Shown here in pieces: positions 1 to 8,837 of a stretch of 64,000 bases of DNA; position 1 is the stretch's first letter, and the number at the start of each line of letters is the position of its first letter. The DNA comes from Pluralibacter sp. (GTDB lineage: Bacteria; Pseudomonadota; Gammaproteobacteria; Enterobacterales; Enterobacteriaceae). Location of the stretch: assembly GCF_019237635.1 (NCBI RefSeq), contig NZ_JAFAGS010000149.1, positions 20,836-84,835 on the forward strand, given 5' to 3'. The position numbers and the translations under genes are program-made. A model generated the notes under the pieces. That model was not told the origin of the DNA, ran no database searches, and was given only the letters and a program-made list of their open reading frames with translations.

Positions 1-467
1 GCCTTCTCGCCCAGACCATAGAAACGCTCGTCCTTGCGGCGGTTCATATAGTGCGCGACGCCGTCGCCGTGCGCGTTTTGCAGATAGGCGCTGGTGGGGC
101 GGTCGCAGGTCAGGAATTGCCACTCGCCTGCGTCGTTGCGATAGTGCCATTCCAGCCACAGCGGCTGGTGGACGGTGACGCGCAGCTGTGAGGTGGCGAT
201 GGTCAGGCTGTCGCCCTGCTGCTCCAGCGTCCAGCCCGGCAGGGTGAAACCGCTCAAATCGTCACGGGAGCGGCCTTCCCACGGCACATCCTGACCCGGG
301 GCGATGCTCCAGGTTCGGTCCAGCGCCAGCTCGCCTTTGCGTTTGAGCAACACGCGGAACAGATTTTCTTCGAGCACATACAGACACAGCGTGTGCTGCC
401 CGTCGACCAACAGCTCCAGATGATGGGCCGACTGTTTTTCAAAACTCCAGTGTTTAAGCGTTTTCAT
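1..467 (-). CDS. GH31 family alpha-glycosidase, N-terminal part (cut by window edge)
   Basis: The first ~155 residues of a protein that continues beyond the left edge are visible, starting at an ATG at 465-467 (MKTLKHWSFEKQ). The visible part has the beta-sandwich N-domain character of glycoside hydrolase family 31 and ends in DERFYGLGEK, a typical GH31 segment just before the catalytic barrel. GH31 enzymes hydrolyse alpha-glucosides or alpha-xylosides; the substrate cannot be decided because the catalytic barrel is missing. It lies 15 bp downstream of the MFS transporter on the same strand, so the two are probably co-transcribed and controlled by the divergent LacI-type regulator. No signal peptide is seen, which suggests cytoplasmic hydrolysis of an imported oligosaccharide. 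Confidence 0.8.
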   Translation of the reverse strand, partial: MKTLKHWSFEKQSAHHLELLVDGQHTLCLYVLEENLFRVLLKRKGELALDRTWSIAPGQDVPWEGRSRDDLSGFTLPGWTLEQQGDSLTIATSQLRVTVHQPLWLEWHYRNDAGEWQFLTCDRPTSAYLQNAHGDGVAHYMNRRKDERFYGLGEK

Positions 468-482
468 TATCTACTTCCACTC

Positions 483-1784
483 TCAGGCGCGCTTAGCGCG
501 ACGTTCAGCTATAAATGCAACCAGGAAAAATGCGCCAATCAGGTCAAAGAAGCCCATGGCAATAAATAGCGGGTTGAAGCCTATCTTGTCGGCAGTCACC
601 CCGATTAACAGTGAAAACAGGAAGCTTGCGATCCACGCCGCAGAGCCGCGCATCCCGTTGACGGTCGCCATTTGACCTTTATCGAAGGACTCCACGACCA
701 GCGCGCTCAGCATGCAGGAGATGATCTGGTGGCCGAAACCGCCGATGGAGATAAGCACAATGGTGATATACGGGTCACGGGTAATGGCGACAATCGCCAG
801 AGAGATCATCAGGAAGGCGCCGGTGACGGAGCTGGCGATAACCGAGTTAACGCGCGAGTAGCCGAACAGACGGGTGTACAGCTTGGTTAAATAGCCGCTG
901 GCGACGCTGCCGAGATCGGCGGCAAGGAACGGCAGCCAGGCGAACATGGCGATTTGCTTCAGATCCATACCGTGCTCTTTCGCCAGGTACAGCGGCACCC
1001 AGAAGCTCAGCACGGCCCAGGCGGGCTCGGCCATAAACGCCGGGATGGCGATACCGTAAAAGCGTTTATTTTTCGAGACGGTTTTCAGCGCGGTTAAGAA
1101 GGGCAGTTTCACGGCAGGCGGTTCGTTATCCTGCTTAATGTAGTTCAGCTCGTCGCTGCCCAGGTTCGGGTGTTTTTCCGGGTTATGGTAAAACGCCCAC
1201 CACAGGACGACCCAGACAAGCGCCAGCACGCCGGTAAACATGAACGCGCCCTGCCAGCCAAAAGAGGCGTGGGCAAAATAGATGATTGGCGGCGCCAGCA
1301 TCGCGCCGATGGAGAAACCGACGCCTGCCCAACCGGCAGCGATAGGGCGCTCTGATTTCGGGAACCACTCGCCGATAGTCTTGGCGTTTGCAGGCGTAGC
1401 GGCAGCTTCCGCTCCGCCCATAAAAAAGCGTAGCAGGGCCAGATGCAGCCAGTTTCCCGCTCCGGCGTGGGCGATACAGGCAATTGCCCACAGTACCGCG
1501 CAAACCATAAAGCCCAGCTTCAGGCCGATGACGTCAATTAACCAACCGCACAGCGGCTGGAACAGGGTATAGGCGAGCTGAAACGCGCCGACGATCCACG
1601 AGTATTGCTCGGTGGTGATGCCAAGACTGGTTTTCAGTTCCGGCGCGAGGATGCCCAGAGAGTTGCGCGTAATGTAGTTAACGGTCACGCCGAGTAAGAA
1701 AAGAATAAGTACCCACCAGCGCAGGTTTTTCACTACGCGACGGGTTTTGCTGGCCGCCATGTTGTTGTTAACGCCTTGGCTCAT
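483..1784 (-). CDS. MFS transporter, ACS (ExuT-like anion/sugar acid symporter) family
   Basis: A 433-residue major facilitator protein with about 12 hydrophobic segments. The N-terminal region (VNYITRNSLGILAPEL, then the amphipathic loop after helix 2) resembles hexuronate/anion:cation symporters such as ExuT. The GGAEAAATPANAKTIGEWFP stretch in helix 4 is the ACS-family signature. An in-frame ATG exists 12 bp upstream, but the GGAG that would serve as ribosome binding site lies just before the second ATG at 1784, so that start is preferred. It precedes the GH31 gene by 15 bp. Transport of a glycoside or sugar acid for that hydrolase is an inference from this context; the family alone does not give the substrate. 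Confidence 0.85.
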   Translation of the reverse strand: MSQGVNNNMAASKTRRVVKNLRWWVLILFLLGVTVNYITRNSLGILAPELKTSLGITTEQYSWIVGAFQLAYTLFQPLCGWLIDVIGLKLGFMVCAVLWAIACIAHAGAGNWLHLALLRFFMGGAEAAATPANAKTIGEWFPKSERPIAAGWAGVGFSIGAMLAPPIIYFAHASFGWQGAFMFTGVLALVWVVLWWAFYHNPEKHPNLGSDELNYIKQDNEPPAVKLPFLTALKTVSKNKRFYGIAIPAFMAEPAWAVLSFWVPLYLAKEHGMDLKQIAMFAWLPFLAADLGSVASGYLTKLYTRLFGYSRVNSVIASSVTGAFLMISLAIVAITRDPYITIVLISIGGFGHQIISCMLSALVVESFDKGQMATVNGMRGSAAWIASFLFSLLIGVTADKIGFNPLFIAMGFFDLIGAFFLVAFIAERRAKRA

Positions 1785-1865
1785 AGAAATCTCCATAAGA
1801 CGGTTTGTAGGGGGTAAGGTGGCCTGCTCATTCCGTGAGTTGTCACACCAGTTTTTTATTTAATT

Positions 1866-1882
1866 GAAAATTATCGATTTTC
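1866..1882. promoter_or_regulatory. Candidate operator: inverted repeat GAAAAT-TATCG-ATTTTC
   Basis: Six-base arms (1866-1871 and 1877-1882) flank five bases in the divergent MFS/LacI-type intergenic region, downstream of the predicted MFS promoter. LacI-family proteins bind short palindromes in such places. The assignment is positional only and other weak palindromes exist nearby (AGCGCT near 2009). Confidence 0.3.
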
Positions 1883-1897
1883 TTTTCCCGACATTCC

Positions 1898-1927
1898 GTA
1901 TAACTAGTATGGAAGTTGTCAGTCCAA
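1898..1927 (-). promoter_or_regulatory. Candidate sigma-70 promoter of the MFS-GH31 unit
   Basis: On the minus strand TTGGAC (1922-1927) is followed after 18 bp by TTATAC (1898-1903), pointing toward the transporter start at 1784. Both hexamers are near consensus. There is no experimental support. Confidence 0.4.
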
Positions 1928-2068
1928 TTTAGGGTAGGACAGAAAAACCACCTGCAATAGCGTAAATTATGCAATTTCTTTCATTGTGCGCCGTTATACT
2001 GCGTTTAAAGCGCTATCAATTCAGCATTAGCAACCATAAGTGACTGTGAAAATTTTTTCATTTTCAAA

Positions 2069-3160
2069 GTGGGGGTAGATCACAAATTGGACAAAAAGCT
2101 CAAAATCGCCGACATTGCCGAACGTACCGGGTTGTCGGCCAGCACCGTATCGCGCGTACTGGCGGGGAAAGCCAATACCAGTGAAAAGGCGCGTCACCGG
2201 GTACTGGCTTGCGCGCGCGAATTGGGCGTGATGGACGGCATGGCGGCCGGACGTATGCTGCTCAACAGCCTGGTGGTCTTTGCACCGCAGCGGGCCTTCG
2301 ATGAGCGGTCCGACATCTTTTACTACCGCGTTATCCAGAGTATCAACAAAGCGCTGGCGGCCCATGAGGTGCGGCTGCGTTATTGTGCGCTGGAGGAAAA
2401 CGACAGCGACGCCAACCTGTTTCTGGCGCGGATGAACGAGGCGGAAACCCAGGCGGCGGTGCTGCTGGGTATTGATGACCCCCATATTCACTCGCTGGCC
2501 GCCGATTTCGCCAAACCCTGCGTGCTGATCAACTGCCGCGATGAACGCATGCGTCTACCGTCGATCGCCCCCGATCACCGGCTGATCGGGCAGTGCGCCG
2601 CCCGTTATCTGTTTGATATGGGGCACCGGGCGGTGATGAACGTTATGTGCCTGCGTCGTTACACCATGGATCTCCGGCTGGTGGGGATTAAAGAGGCCTG
2701 GCGTGCGCAGAACCTGCGTTTCCTGGATGCCCGGGATCTCATCACCGTCCCGAGCTTCAGCGCCAGGGAAACCGAGGAGAGCGTCGGGCACTGGCTGGAT
2801 GCGCAAAAGGGCAAACCGCTGCCCACTGCGTTCCTGGTGGGCGGCGATTTTATGGCCGCGGGGACGATTAACGCCCTGCAGCAGCGCGGGCTGCGGGTGC
2901 CGCAGGATGTGTCGGTGATGAGTATCGACGGCTTTAATCTTGCCACCATCCAGGATGTGCCGCTGACGGCGGTGCATGTGCCGCGTGATGAACTGGGAAC
3001 AGAAGCAGTGCATATGTTACAGCAGCGGCTGATCCGTCCGCAGGCGCCGTGCGGTTCGCTACTGCTGCACGGCGAGCTGGCGGTGAGAGACTCAGTACGG
3101 CGGATACGTCCGGGAAACCGGCGCACCACCGTACAGCGGGAAGGGCTCTACGACGACTAA
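2069..3160 (+). CDS. LacI/GalR family transcriptional regulator
   Basis: Up to 363 residues. A LacI-type helix-turn-helix lies at about residues 12-33 (IADIAERTGLSASTVSRVLAG), including the hinge-helix-like continuation, followed by a periplasmic-binding-protein-like effector domain. The start is uncertain. GTG at 2069 has no clear ribosome site. TTG at 2087 has GGGGG eleven bases upstream and would leave about six residues before the HTH, as is usual in the family. The gene is divergent from the MFS-GH31 pair and is its likely repressor. Its stop codon overlaps that of ybiU (3157-3160), so the two genes converge without a spacer. Confidence 0.85.
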   Translation: MGVDHKLDKKLKIADIAERTGLSASTVSRVLAGKANTSEKARHRVLACARELGVMDGMAAGRMLLNSLVVFAPQRAFDERSDIFYYRVIQSINKALAAHEVRLRYCALEENDSDANLFLARMNEAETQAAVLLGIDDPHIHSLAADFAKPCVLINCRDERMRLPSIAPDHRLIGQCAARYLFDMGHRAVMNVMCLRRYTMDLRLVGIKEAWRAQNLRFLDARDLITVPSFSARETEESVGHWLDAQKGKPLPTAFLVGGDFMAAGTINALQQRGLRVPQDVSVMSIDGFNLATIQDVPLTAVHVPRDELGTEAVHMLQQRLIRPQAPCGSLLLHGELAVRDSVRRIRPGNRRTTVQREGLYDD

Positions 3161-4422
3161 CCGTCCATACCCAGTGCGCGTTTGCCGTGGCGGTTAAGGT
3201 CGGAAAGGGTGAAACGATCCTGCCATTTCGCCTCGTAGTCCTCGCGCGGGAAATCGCCCGGGGACACGCCTTTTTCCAGCGCCGCCTTGACCTTGTGGGC
3301 ATAGGCCAGATTTTTTGCGCACATCGGCGCGGCCGGAATATACATCACGTTGCCCCAGCCCTGTTGGTCGGCGACCGGTGCCACGGAGTGGATAACGTCG
3401 CAGTGCCACCAGACGGAGTCTCCCGCTTCCAGCGCCGGGATGGAGGTCAGCGCGCGGATAAGCAGCGGGTGCCACTGCCCGGAAACCGGCAGTACGCGCC
3501 CCGGCGCCACGCCGCACAGTTCGTCCTCCGGCACATCGTCCAGCAGCGGGCGCAGCAGGATGTAGGCCATCGCTTCCGGGATAGGCACCACGTGCAGCAA
3601 CCCCTGATGCGGGATCATATCCGACAGCGCCGTCCAGCCCTGGAAGGTGCGGAAGACCGAACATTTGGTGGTGTTATCCACGGTGTACTCTTCGACGTCC
3701 GTGCGGTGAGCGGCATCCCACGGGTCGTAGCGGTCGATGTCGCCGTTAAACACGTTTTTAAACACCTGCTGGTACGCGGGCAGCAACCAGCGCTCCAGCG
3801 CGCCGGAGTCGGTGTGCGCCCCCAGTCCTTTCGAGGTGGTGCCCGGCGGGCGGCGGCGGATACGGTCCGGATAAATCACGCTGACGTCGGGGTCAAACCA
3901 GCGTTTGCCGTCGGTTTCGAAACGCCACAGGCGGTTAAGGAATGACTGTACCATCGCCATTTCGTCGCTTTGTCGCGCCTGCATCTGCGCCTGGGACCAG
4001 TAGATCGGATAGATTTCCGGGCGAGACGCCGTCAGCGTGCCGAAAAAATTGTCACCTGGCCCTTTATAAATATCGTCGAAATGGTTGTTATCAAGGTACT
4101 GCAGCATCGCGCGGTCCCAGCCCAGCGCCTGTTCGCGGGGGAAGTGACCTTTGATGACCGCACATCCGCGACGCTTAACCGCTTCACGCTGCGCTTCAGT
4201 GATGCGGCCATCGGCGAGATCGGCAAACGGGATCACCGGCCATACCGGGTCGCCCGCCGCTTTCAGACGGTCAATTTCCCCCAGCCGGGTTTCGATGCGG
4301 GCCGTCAGTTTGTCGAATACCGCCTGCACGTCGCCAATCTGCGCGCGCAGGATCTTTTTCATATCACGGATCGCCGTTTTGTGATCGGCGGGCAGGGTGT
4401 CGTGGGTAAAGGTAAGCGCCAT
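3157..4422 (-). CDS. ybiU: DUF1479 protein, putative Fe(II)/2-oxoglutarate-type oxygenase YbiU
   Basis: 421 residues, colinear with E. coli YbiU over its full length, including the N-terminal LPADHK region and the C-terminal HGKRALGMD. The HTD in GLGAHTDSG (mid-protein) and the distal histidine in WWHCDVIHSV look like the H-x-D...H metal triad of cupin-fold dioxygenases. The family's reaction is unknown. The gene starts 14 bp downstream of a palindrome that is also found before ybiV and pflE, so a shared metabolic role with those genes is plausible. It converges on the LacI-type gene with overlapping stops. Confidence 0.9.
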   Translation of the reverse strand: MALTFTHDTLPADHKTAIRDMKKILRAQIGDVQAVFDKLTARIETRLGEIDRLKAAGDPVWPVIPFADLADGRITEAQREAVKRRGCAVIKGHFPREQALGWDRAMLQYLDNNHFDDIYKGPGDNFFGTLTASRPEIYPIYWSQAQMQARQSDEMAMVQSFLNRLWRFETDGKRWFDPDVSVIYPDRIRRRPPGTTSKGLGAHTDSGALERWLLPAYQQVFKNVFNGDIDRYDPWDAAHRTDVEEYTVDNTTKCSVFRTFQGWTALSDMIPHQGLLHVVPIPEAMAYILLRPLLDDVPEDELCGVAPGRVLPVSGQWHPLLIRALTSIPALEAGDSVWWHCDVIHSVAPVADQQGWGNVMYIPAAPMCAKNLAYAHKVKAALEKGVSPGDFPREDYEAKWQDRFTLSDLNRHGKRALGMDG

Positions 4423-4436
4423 GATGACCTCTCAAT

Positions 4437-4450
4437 CTTTCATTCGAAAG
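4437..4450. promoter_or_regulatory. Shared 14-bp palindrome (site 1, before ybiU)
   Basis: CTTTCATTCGAAAG lies just upstream of the ybiU ribosome site (GAGAGGTC) and is the exact reverse complement of the site before pflE. A DeoR-like CTTTC/GAAAG half-site structure is seen. It is probably a repressor operator; the protein is unknown. Confidence 0.6.
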
Positions 4451-4522
4451 TAATTTAACTTACATATGTCACTTTAAGTTAAAATTAAGTTAATGCAAGT
4501 TAAAAAACATAATGAGGCGATT

Positions 4523-4542
4523 GCCGGGGAGTCAGCCCCGGC
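4523..4542. terminator. GC hairpin downstream of ybiV
   Basis: The seven-base stem GCCGGGG/CCCCGGC has a six-base loop and lies 9 bp past the ybiV stop. The T-rich stretch on the minus strand begins only about 15 bases later, so it is a weak or factor-assisted terminator at best. Confidence 0.4.
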
Positions 4543-4550
4543 GGGCAGGG

Positions 4551-5366
4551 TCAGGCGTCGAAAGGAGAAGCGTTGTCCAGTACGGCCTGAATGACATTCA
4601 GCGCGCCGTCGTGGTTGTTGTCATCGGTCTGATAGCGGGCGATGTCTTTAATGCTTTGCCCCGCATTGCCCATGGCAAAAGCGTATTTCACCAGCTTCAG
4701 CATTTCGGCATCGTTGCCGCTGTCGCCAATGGCGACGCACTGCTGCGGCGACAACTGCCAGCGCTTAAGCAGACGGCTGATGCCGTTGGCTTTATGCAGG
4801 CCGGGGATAATCAGGTCGACGAACCCAAATCCGCTGGTGACCGGCTTCATAATCCCGTCGAGCGACACGTGGAGCTTATCGATAAGCTGCGGGATCTCGC
4901 TGTCCGGCAGGTTCAGCGAGAATTTAAACAGCGTGTCGTCGATATCGCCGTAGCGGGCAACCGGCTTCAGGCGGTGGTAATGCTTTGCCATCAGCGCCAC
5001 GAAGGCTTCAGGCGCGTTGTCGCTGATGTATGCGCTTTCCAGGCCGCAGGCCACGAAGTTAAGTTGCGGGTCTTTCAGCAGTTCGCCGATGACTATCCGG
5101 GATTCATGGCGCGTCAATTCGCCGTGGAATAACTCCTGCCCGTGCATGTACACCAGCGCGCCGTTTTCTGCCACGAAGGAGATGCGATCGCGGATTTCCG
5201 GGAAGAAGGAGATAAGCTGGTAGTACTGGTTGCCGCTGGCGACGACGAATTCAATGCCGCGCTGCGTTAACTGTTCGAACTGCGCCAAAAAGCGTTCACG
5301 GTGGTACTGCTTGGCATCATTAAGAAAAGTTCCGTCCATGTCTGTGACGATAACTTTAACGGTCAT
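4551..5366 (-). CDS. ybiV: HAD-superfamily (Cof type) sugar phosphatase YbiV/SupH
   Basis: 271 residues from the ATG at 5366 ([14 protein letters not shown]); a longer upstream reading frame lacks family similarity and a ribosome site. HAD motif I is DMDGT (residues 8-12), motif II is the VVASGN region and motif IV is GDSGNDAEM near the C-terminus, with a C2-type cap between. The E. coli homologue is a cytoplasmic phosphatase acting on sugar phosphates such as ribose 5-phosphate and fructose 1-phosphate. It sits beside fsaA and the glycyl radical pair. The near-full palindrome at 5435-5448 lies about 70 bp upstream. ybjI at 27769-28581 is a paralogue in the same window. Confidence 0.92.
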   Translation of the reverse strand: MTVKVIVTDMDGTFLNDAKQYHRERFLAQFEQLTQRGIEFVVASGNQYYQLISFFPEIRDRISFVAENGALVYMHGQELFHGELTRHESRIVIGELLKDPQLNFVACGLESAYISDNAPEAFVALMAKHYHRLKPVARYGDIDDTLFKFSLNLPDSEIPQLIDKLHVSLDGIMKPVTSGFGFVDLIIPGLHKANGISRLLKRWQLSPQQCVAIGDSGNDAEMLKLVKYAFAMGNAGQSIKDIARYQTDDNNHDGALNVIQAVLDNASPFDA

Positions 5367-5434
5367 ACGAAGGCTCCTGGCTGTGACTGCGACCAGCAAC
5401 ATTCTAATTACAAGGTGATGGGAATCACAAATTT

Positions 5435-5448
5435 ATTTCGAATGAAAG
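5435..5448. promoter_or_regulatory. Shared 14-bp palindrome (site 2, before ybiV)
   Basis: ATTTCGAATGAAAG matches 13 of 14 bases of the pflE site. It lies between the pflF terminator and ybiV, where the ybiV promoter should be. Confidence 0.55.
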
Positions 5449-5449
5449 C

Positions 5450-5479
5450 AAAAAGCCCGGTAGCGTCGCGCCACCGGGC
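5450..5479 (-). terminator. REP-like intrinsic terminator of pflEF
   Basis: The stem GCCCGGT/ACCGGGC (5455-5461 and 5473-5479) encloses an 11-base loop. On the minus strand it is followed directly by TTTTT. It begins 8 bp after the pflF stop. The sequence resembles enterobacterial REP units. Confidence 0.75.
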
Positions 5480-5486
5480 AAAGAGA

Positions 5487-7919
5487 TTACAGCGTATGCT
5501 CCGTACGGGCGATAATGTCGTCCTGCGCATCCGGCGACAGCGCGGTGAAGAAGGCGGAGTATCCCGCGACCCGTACGACCAGATCGCGGTACTGGTCAGG
5601 ATGCTTTTTGGCATCCAGCAGGGTTTCGCGCGAAACGATGTTGTACTGGATATGCCAGCCTTTATGCACCTCAAAGAAGGTCCGCAGCAGCACCATCAGC
5701 TTCTGGCGGTCGCTGTCGTTATCGAGCGTCGCCGGGTTTAGCTTCTGGTTGAGCAGTACGCCGCCGAGAATCGCCGCCGTCGGCAATTTACCGACCGAAC
5801 CGATAACCGCCGTCGGCCCCAGGTGATCGGTACCGGAGGCCGGGCTTGCGCCTTCTGCCAGCGGCGTTCTCGCCTTACGACCGTCCGGCGTTGCCATGGT
5901 GGCGGCGCCAAAGGGCACGTTCGCGGAGATGGACGAGGTGCCGGCGTAGTAATTGCCGCCAATCGGGCCGCGACCGTAGCGCGGGTTGTGATATTGTTTC
6001 AGCTCGTCGATATAGGTCTGATAAGCGCGAACCAGCAGGGCGTCAACGTTGTCGTCGTCGTTGCCGTACTTCGGCGCGCCGTTGATCAACCGCTGGCGCA
6101 ACTGCTCGTGGGTCAGGCCGTCAAAATCCTCGGCCAGCGCCGCCGCCAGCTGTTGCTGGCCGATAGCGCCCTGTTCGAAGACCAGCTTTTTCACCGCCGC
6201 CAGGCTGTTGCCGAGGTTGGCGATGCCGACCTGCAGGCCGGAAACCCAGTCGTACTTCGCGCCGCCCTGTTTAATGCTCTTCGCCCGCTCTATGCAGTCA
6301 TCGACCAGCGCCGAACAGAGAATATCGTGCACGTTCTCTTCCAGCATGGTGTCGACCACATATTCAATCTCTATCGACTTTCGGGTGTAGTAGCGGATCT
6401 GCGTATCCCACGCCGCCATTACCTCGTCGAAGCCTGCGAAGGTGCCAGCCGACAGCGCTTTCGCCTGTGGCATGAAGACTTCGCCGCTGGTGGCGTCGCG
6501 TCCGCCTTCCAGCGCCGCCAGCATCACGCGGGCGAAGTTGATAAAGCTCATCCCGGTGCAGCGATAGCCCCACTTGCCGCCGACGGCGGTTTCGATGCAG
6601 CCGATGGCCGCGTAATCAAAGGCATCCTGCGGCTCAACGCCCAGCTTAATGAATTCCGGAATCACAATTTCGTCGTTGTTGAAGGCTGGCATACCGAAAC
6701 CGCAGCGGATCACCTGTACGCAGGCGTCGAGGAAATCGTTGCTCATCCCGGCGTGGTAGCGCACGCTCAGGTTTGGTTGGGTGGAACGCAGGCGGCCGCA
6801 GGACTCCAGAATGGCGTAAGAGAGCGGGTTGACGGCGTCCAGCGGTTTACCGTCCACCAACCTCTGACCGCCGATGGTGACGTTCTGGTACAGCGGGCTG
6901 CCGGCGGAGGCTTTCGAGTGCGAACCAGAGCGGATCTTGTTCACCTCCAGCAGCTTCAGCCAGCAGCTGTGCAGCAGCTCAATGGCGTGTTCGCGATCGA
7001 GCGACTGATCCAGCTCGACGTCGCGACGGTAGTACGGATAAAGGTACTGATCCATACGACCAAACGACACCGAGTGGCCGTTGGATTCGATCTGCAGAAT
7101 CAGTTGAATGAAGTAGCACAGCTGTAGCGCTTGCCAGAAGGTTTTCGGTGGCTCGTGGGCGATGATGTCGCAGTTTTCCGCCATCGCCAGCAGCTCGTCG
7201 CGGCGCGTTTCGCGCGCTTCGCTGGCGGCCAGGGTACGCGCGAGGTCGGCAAAGCGGGTGATGTGCCGGCTGACGGCCTCCAGCACAATATCAATGCCTT
7301 TCAGGAACTGTTCGCCGTGCAGATCGTCCAGCACCGTCAGGTTGATGCGAGAACGGCGCTCAGCGACTTTCTCACGCAGGCCGTCGAGGCCTTTTTCCAG
7401 CAGCAGCGGGAAGTTTACCGCCAGGTGCGCGTCGCCGGAGGTCATATTGCCTTCGGCTTTGATAATGCCGGTCGCCAGCAGCGCTTTTTGCTCATCGGTA
7501 AACATGCCGTAGCAGCGGTCCTGTACGGTTTGTCCACGCCACCACGGGCATACCTCATGCAGCACGCGTTTATTCTCTTCACTCACGGAAAAACCGGCGC
7601 CAGGACGATCGGTGAGGTCATCAATCTCTTTTTCTATCCAGCTGACAGTGTATTCCGGGAAAATAGGCGCCGCGCGCACTTCGCTTGCCTGGTTGCCGAT
7701 GATGAGCTCGTCATGTTTGATCCAGATGGTCCGCTTGGCCAGATGATGCGCCAGCGCCAGCGCGCGGCGCACCGGGATCGGCTTGTCCATATGTTGCTGA
7801 TACATTTCGGTGTAGTGCTGTGCGCGCTCGGTACACACCGGCGGTTTCACAATATGCACCAGCGCGGTTTTGTGCGCCTGAATGCGGTCGGTCAGTTTAT
7901 CAAGAGTCAGCGTGGTCAT
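5487..7919 (-). CDS. pflF: Glycyl radical enzyme PflF (YbiW)
   Basis: 810 residues, the same length as E. coli YbiW. The catalytic cysteine is C441 in GCIET, and the C-terminal radical glycine is G786 in VRVAGYSAF. A single GCxE cysteine replaces the Cys-Cys pair of true pyruvate formate-lyase, so by motif the protein belongs with the diol/glycerol dehydratase-like glycyl radical enzymes, and the historical name PflF may mislead. It should be oxygen-sensitive and active only after radical installation by the adjacent activase (4-bp gap to pflE). The substrate is unknown. It is likely co-transcribed with pflE and controlled from the palindrome(s) at 8838-8873. Confidence 0.9.
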   Translation of the reverse strand: MTTLTLDKLTDRIQAHKTALVHIVKPPVCTERAQHYTEMYQQHMDKPIPVRRALALAHHLAKRTIWIKHDELIIGNQASEVRAAPIFPEYTVSWIEKEIDDLTDRPGAGFSVSEENKRVLHEVCPWWRGQTVQDRCYGMFTDEQKALLATGIIKAEGNMTSGDAHLAVNFPLLLEKGLDGLREKVAERRSRINLTVLDDLHGEQFLKGIDIVLEAVSRHITRFADLARTLAASEARETRRDELLAMAENCDIIAHEPPKTFWQALQLCYFIQLILQIESNGHSVSFGRMDQYLYPYYRRDVELDQSLDREHAIELLHSCWLKLLEVNKIRSGSHSKASAGSPLYQNVTIGGQRLVDGKPLDAVNPLSYAILESCGRLRSTQPNLSVRYHAGMSNDFLDACVQVIRCGFGMPAFNNDEIVIPEFIKLGVEPQDAFDYAAIGCIETAVGGKWGYRCTGMSFINFARVMLAALEGGRDATSGEVFMPQAKALSAGTFAGFDEVMAAWDTQIRYYTRKSIEIEYVVDTMLEENVHDILCSALVDDCIERAKSIKQGGAKYDWVSGLQVGIANLGNSLAAVKKLVFEQGAIGQQQLAAALAEDFDGLTHEQLRQRLINGAPKYGNDDDNVDALLVRAYQTYIDELKQYHNPRYGRGPIGGNYYAGTSSISANVPFGAATMATPDGRKARTPLAEGASPASGTDHLGPTAVIGSVGKLPTAAILGGVLLNQKLNPATLDNDSDRQKLMVLLRTFFEVHKGWHIQYNIVSRETLLDAKKHPDQYRDLVVRVAGYSAFFTALSPDAQDDIIARTEHTL

Positions 7920-7923
7920 GATG

Positions 7924-8823
7924 TTATCCTCGTAAGGTCGCAGTCAGCCCTTTTTCCCGGGCGATGCGCTGGGCAACGTCCAGCAGTTCCGGGGCATCGA
8001 GCGGCTTGTCAGGGGCGGAATAGGGAAGGCCGAGCAGGTTGTATTTATTCATGCCCAGCGTGTGATACGGCAAAAAGTGAATGTCGCGCACGTGCAGCTC
8101 ATCGGCGGCGAAAGCGGTAATGGCGCGGATTGACGCTTCGTCGGCGTTAAATCCCTGAATCAGCGGCACGCGGATGGTCATCTTTTTACCGGCGGCAGCG
8201 ATGCGTTTGAGGTTATCCAGCACCCGCTTCGCTGAGCCGTCCGTCCATTGCTGGAAAACCGTCGGGTCGATGTGTTTAAGGTCGGCAAGAAACAGGTCGA
8301 TACAGGGCAATGCCGGTTCAATGTAGCGCCACGGCACGTGCAGACAGGTTTCCACGGCGGTATGAATACCGGCGTCGTGGCTGGCTTTCAGTAGCGAAAG
8401 GGCAAGCGCCGGGTTCATAAACGGTTCGCCGCCGGACAGGGTCAGCCCGCCGCCGCTGCGATCGTAGAACGGTTTGTCGCGCAGCACGGTCGCCATAATC
8501 TCATCGACGCTTTTTTCTTCGCCGCAGACGGTCAGCGCCTGCGTCGGACAGCAGGTTCGTAGCGCCGGAATAAGCTCAGCGCTCAGTTTTTCGCGGTGGA
8601 TGATGACCCCGTTCAGCGCGCGCTCGATAACGCCGGGCGCCGCTTTCTGGCACAGATCGCAGCCGTCGAGGCACAGGCGCGGGTCGAGGAGCACATCCTC
8701 CGTCCGGGCGCGGCTTTCCGGGTTCTGGCACCAGCGGCAGCCCAGCGAGCAGCCTTTCATGAAGACCACGGTGCGAATACCGGGTCCGTCATGGGTGGAG
8801 TAGCGCTGAATATTGAAGATCAT
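7924..8823 (-). CDS. pflE: Radical SAM glycyl radical enzyme activase PflE (YbiY)
   Basis: 299 residues. The radical SAM cluster motif CSLGCRWC is at about residues 25-32. It is followed by an inserted ferredoxin-like Cys cluster (CLDGCDLC and [10 protein letters not shown]) typical of activases for dehydratase-type glycyl radical enzymes, and by the SAM-binding SGGEP. It abstracts hydrogen from the radical glycine of PflF. The ATG at 8823 is preceded by GAGAGG. It is the first gene of the pflE-pflF unit and is divergent from fsaA. Confidence 0.9.
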   Translation of the reverse strand: MIFNIQRYSTHDGPGIRTVVFMKGCSLGCRWCQNPESRARTEDVLLDPRLCLDGCDLCQKAAPGVIERALNGVIIHREKLSAELIPALRTCCPTQALTVCGEEKSVDEIMATVLRDKPFYDRSGGGLTLSGGEPFMNPALALSLLKASHDAGIHTAVETCLHVPWRYIEPALPCIDLFLADLKHIDPTVFQQWTDGSAKRVLDNLKRIAAAGKKMTIRVPLIQGFNADEASIRAITAFAADELHVRDIHFLPYHTLGMNKYNLLGLPYSAPDKPLDAPELLDVAQRIAREKGLTATLRG

Positions 8824-8837
8824 AGGTTACCTCTCAG

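Noticed and set aside
5823..7127. Long open frame on the plus strand across pflF
   Set aside because: It is the antisense shadow of the 810-residue PflF with GC-rich codon bias and has no ribosome site or recognisable domain. The same holds for other long antisense frames such as 18037-19662, 3049-3945 and 44939-45931.
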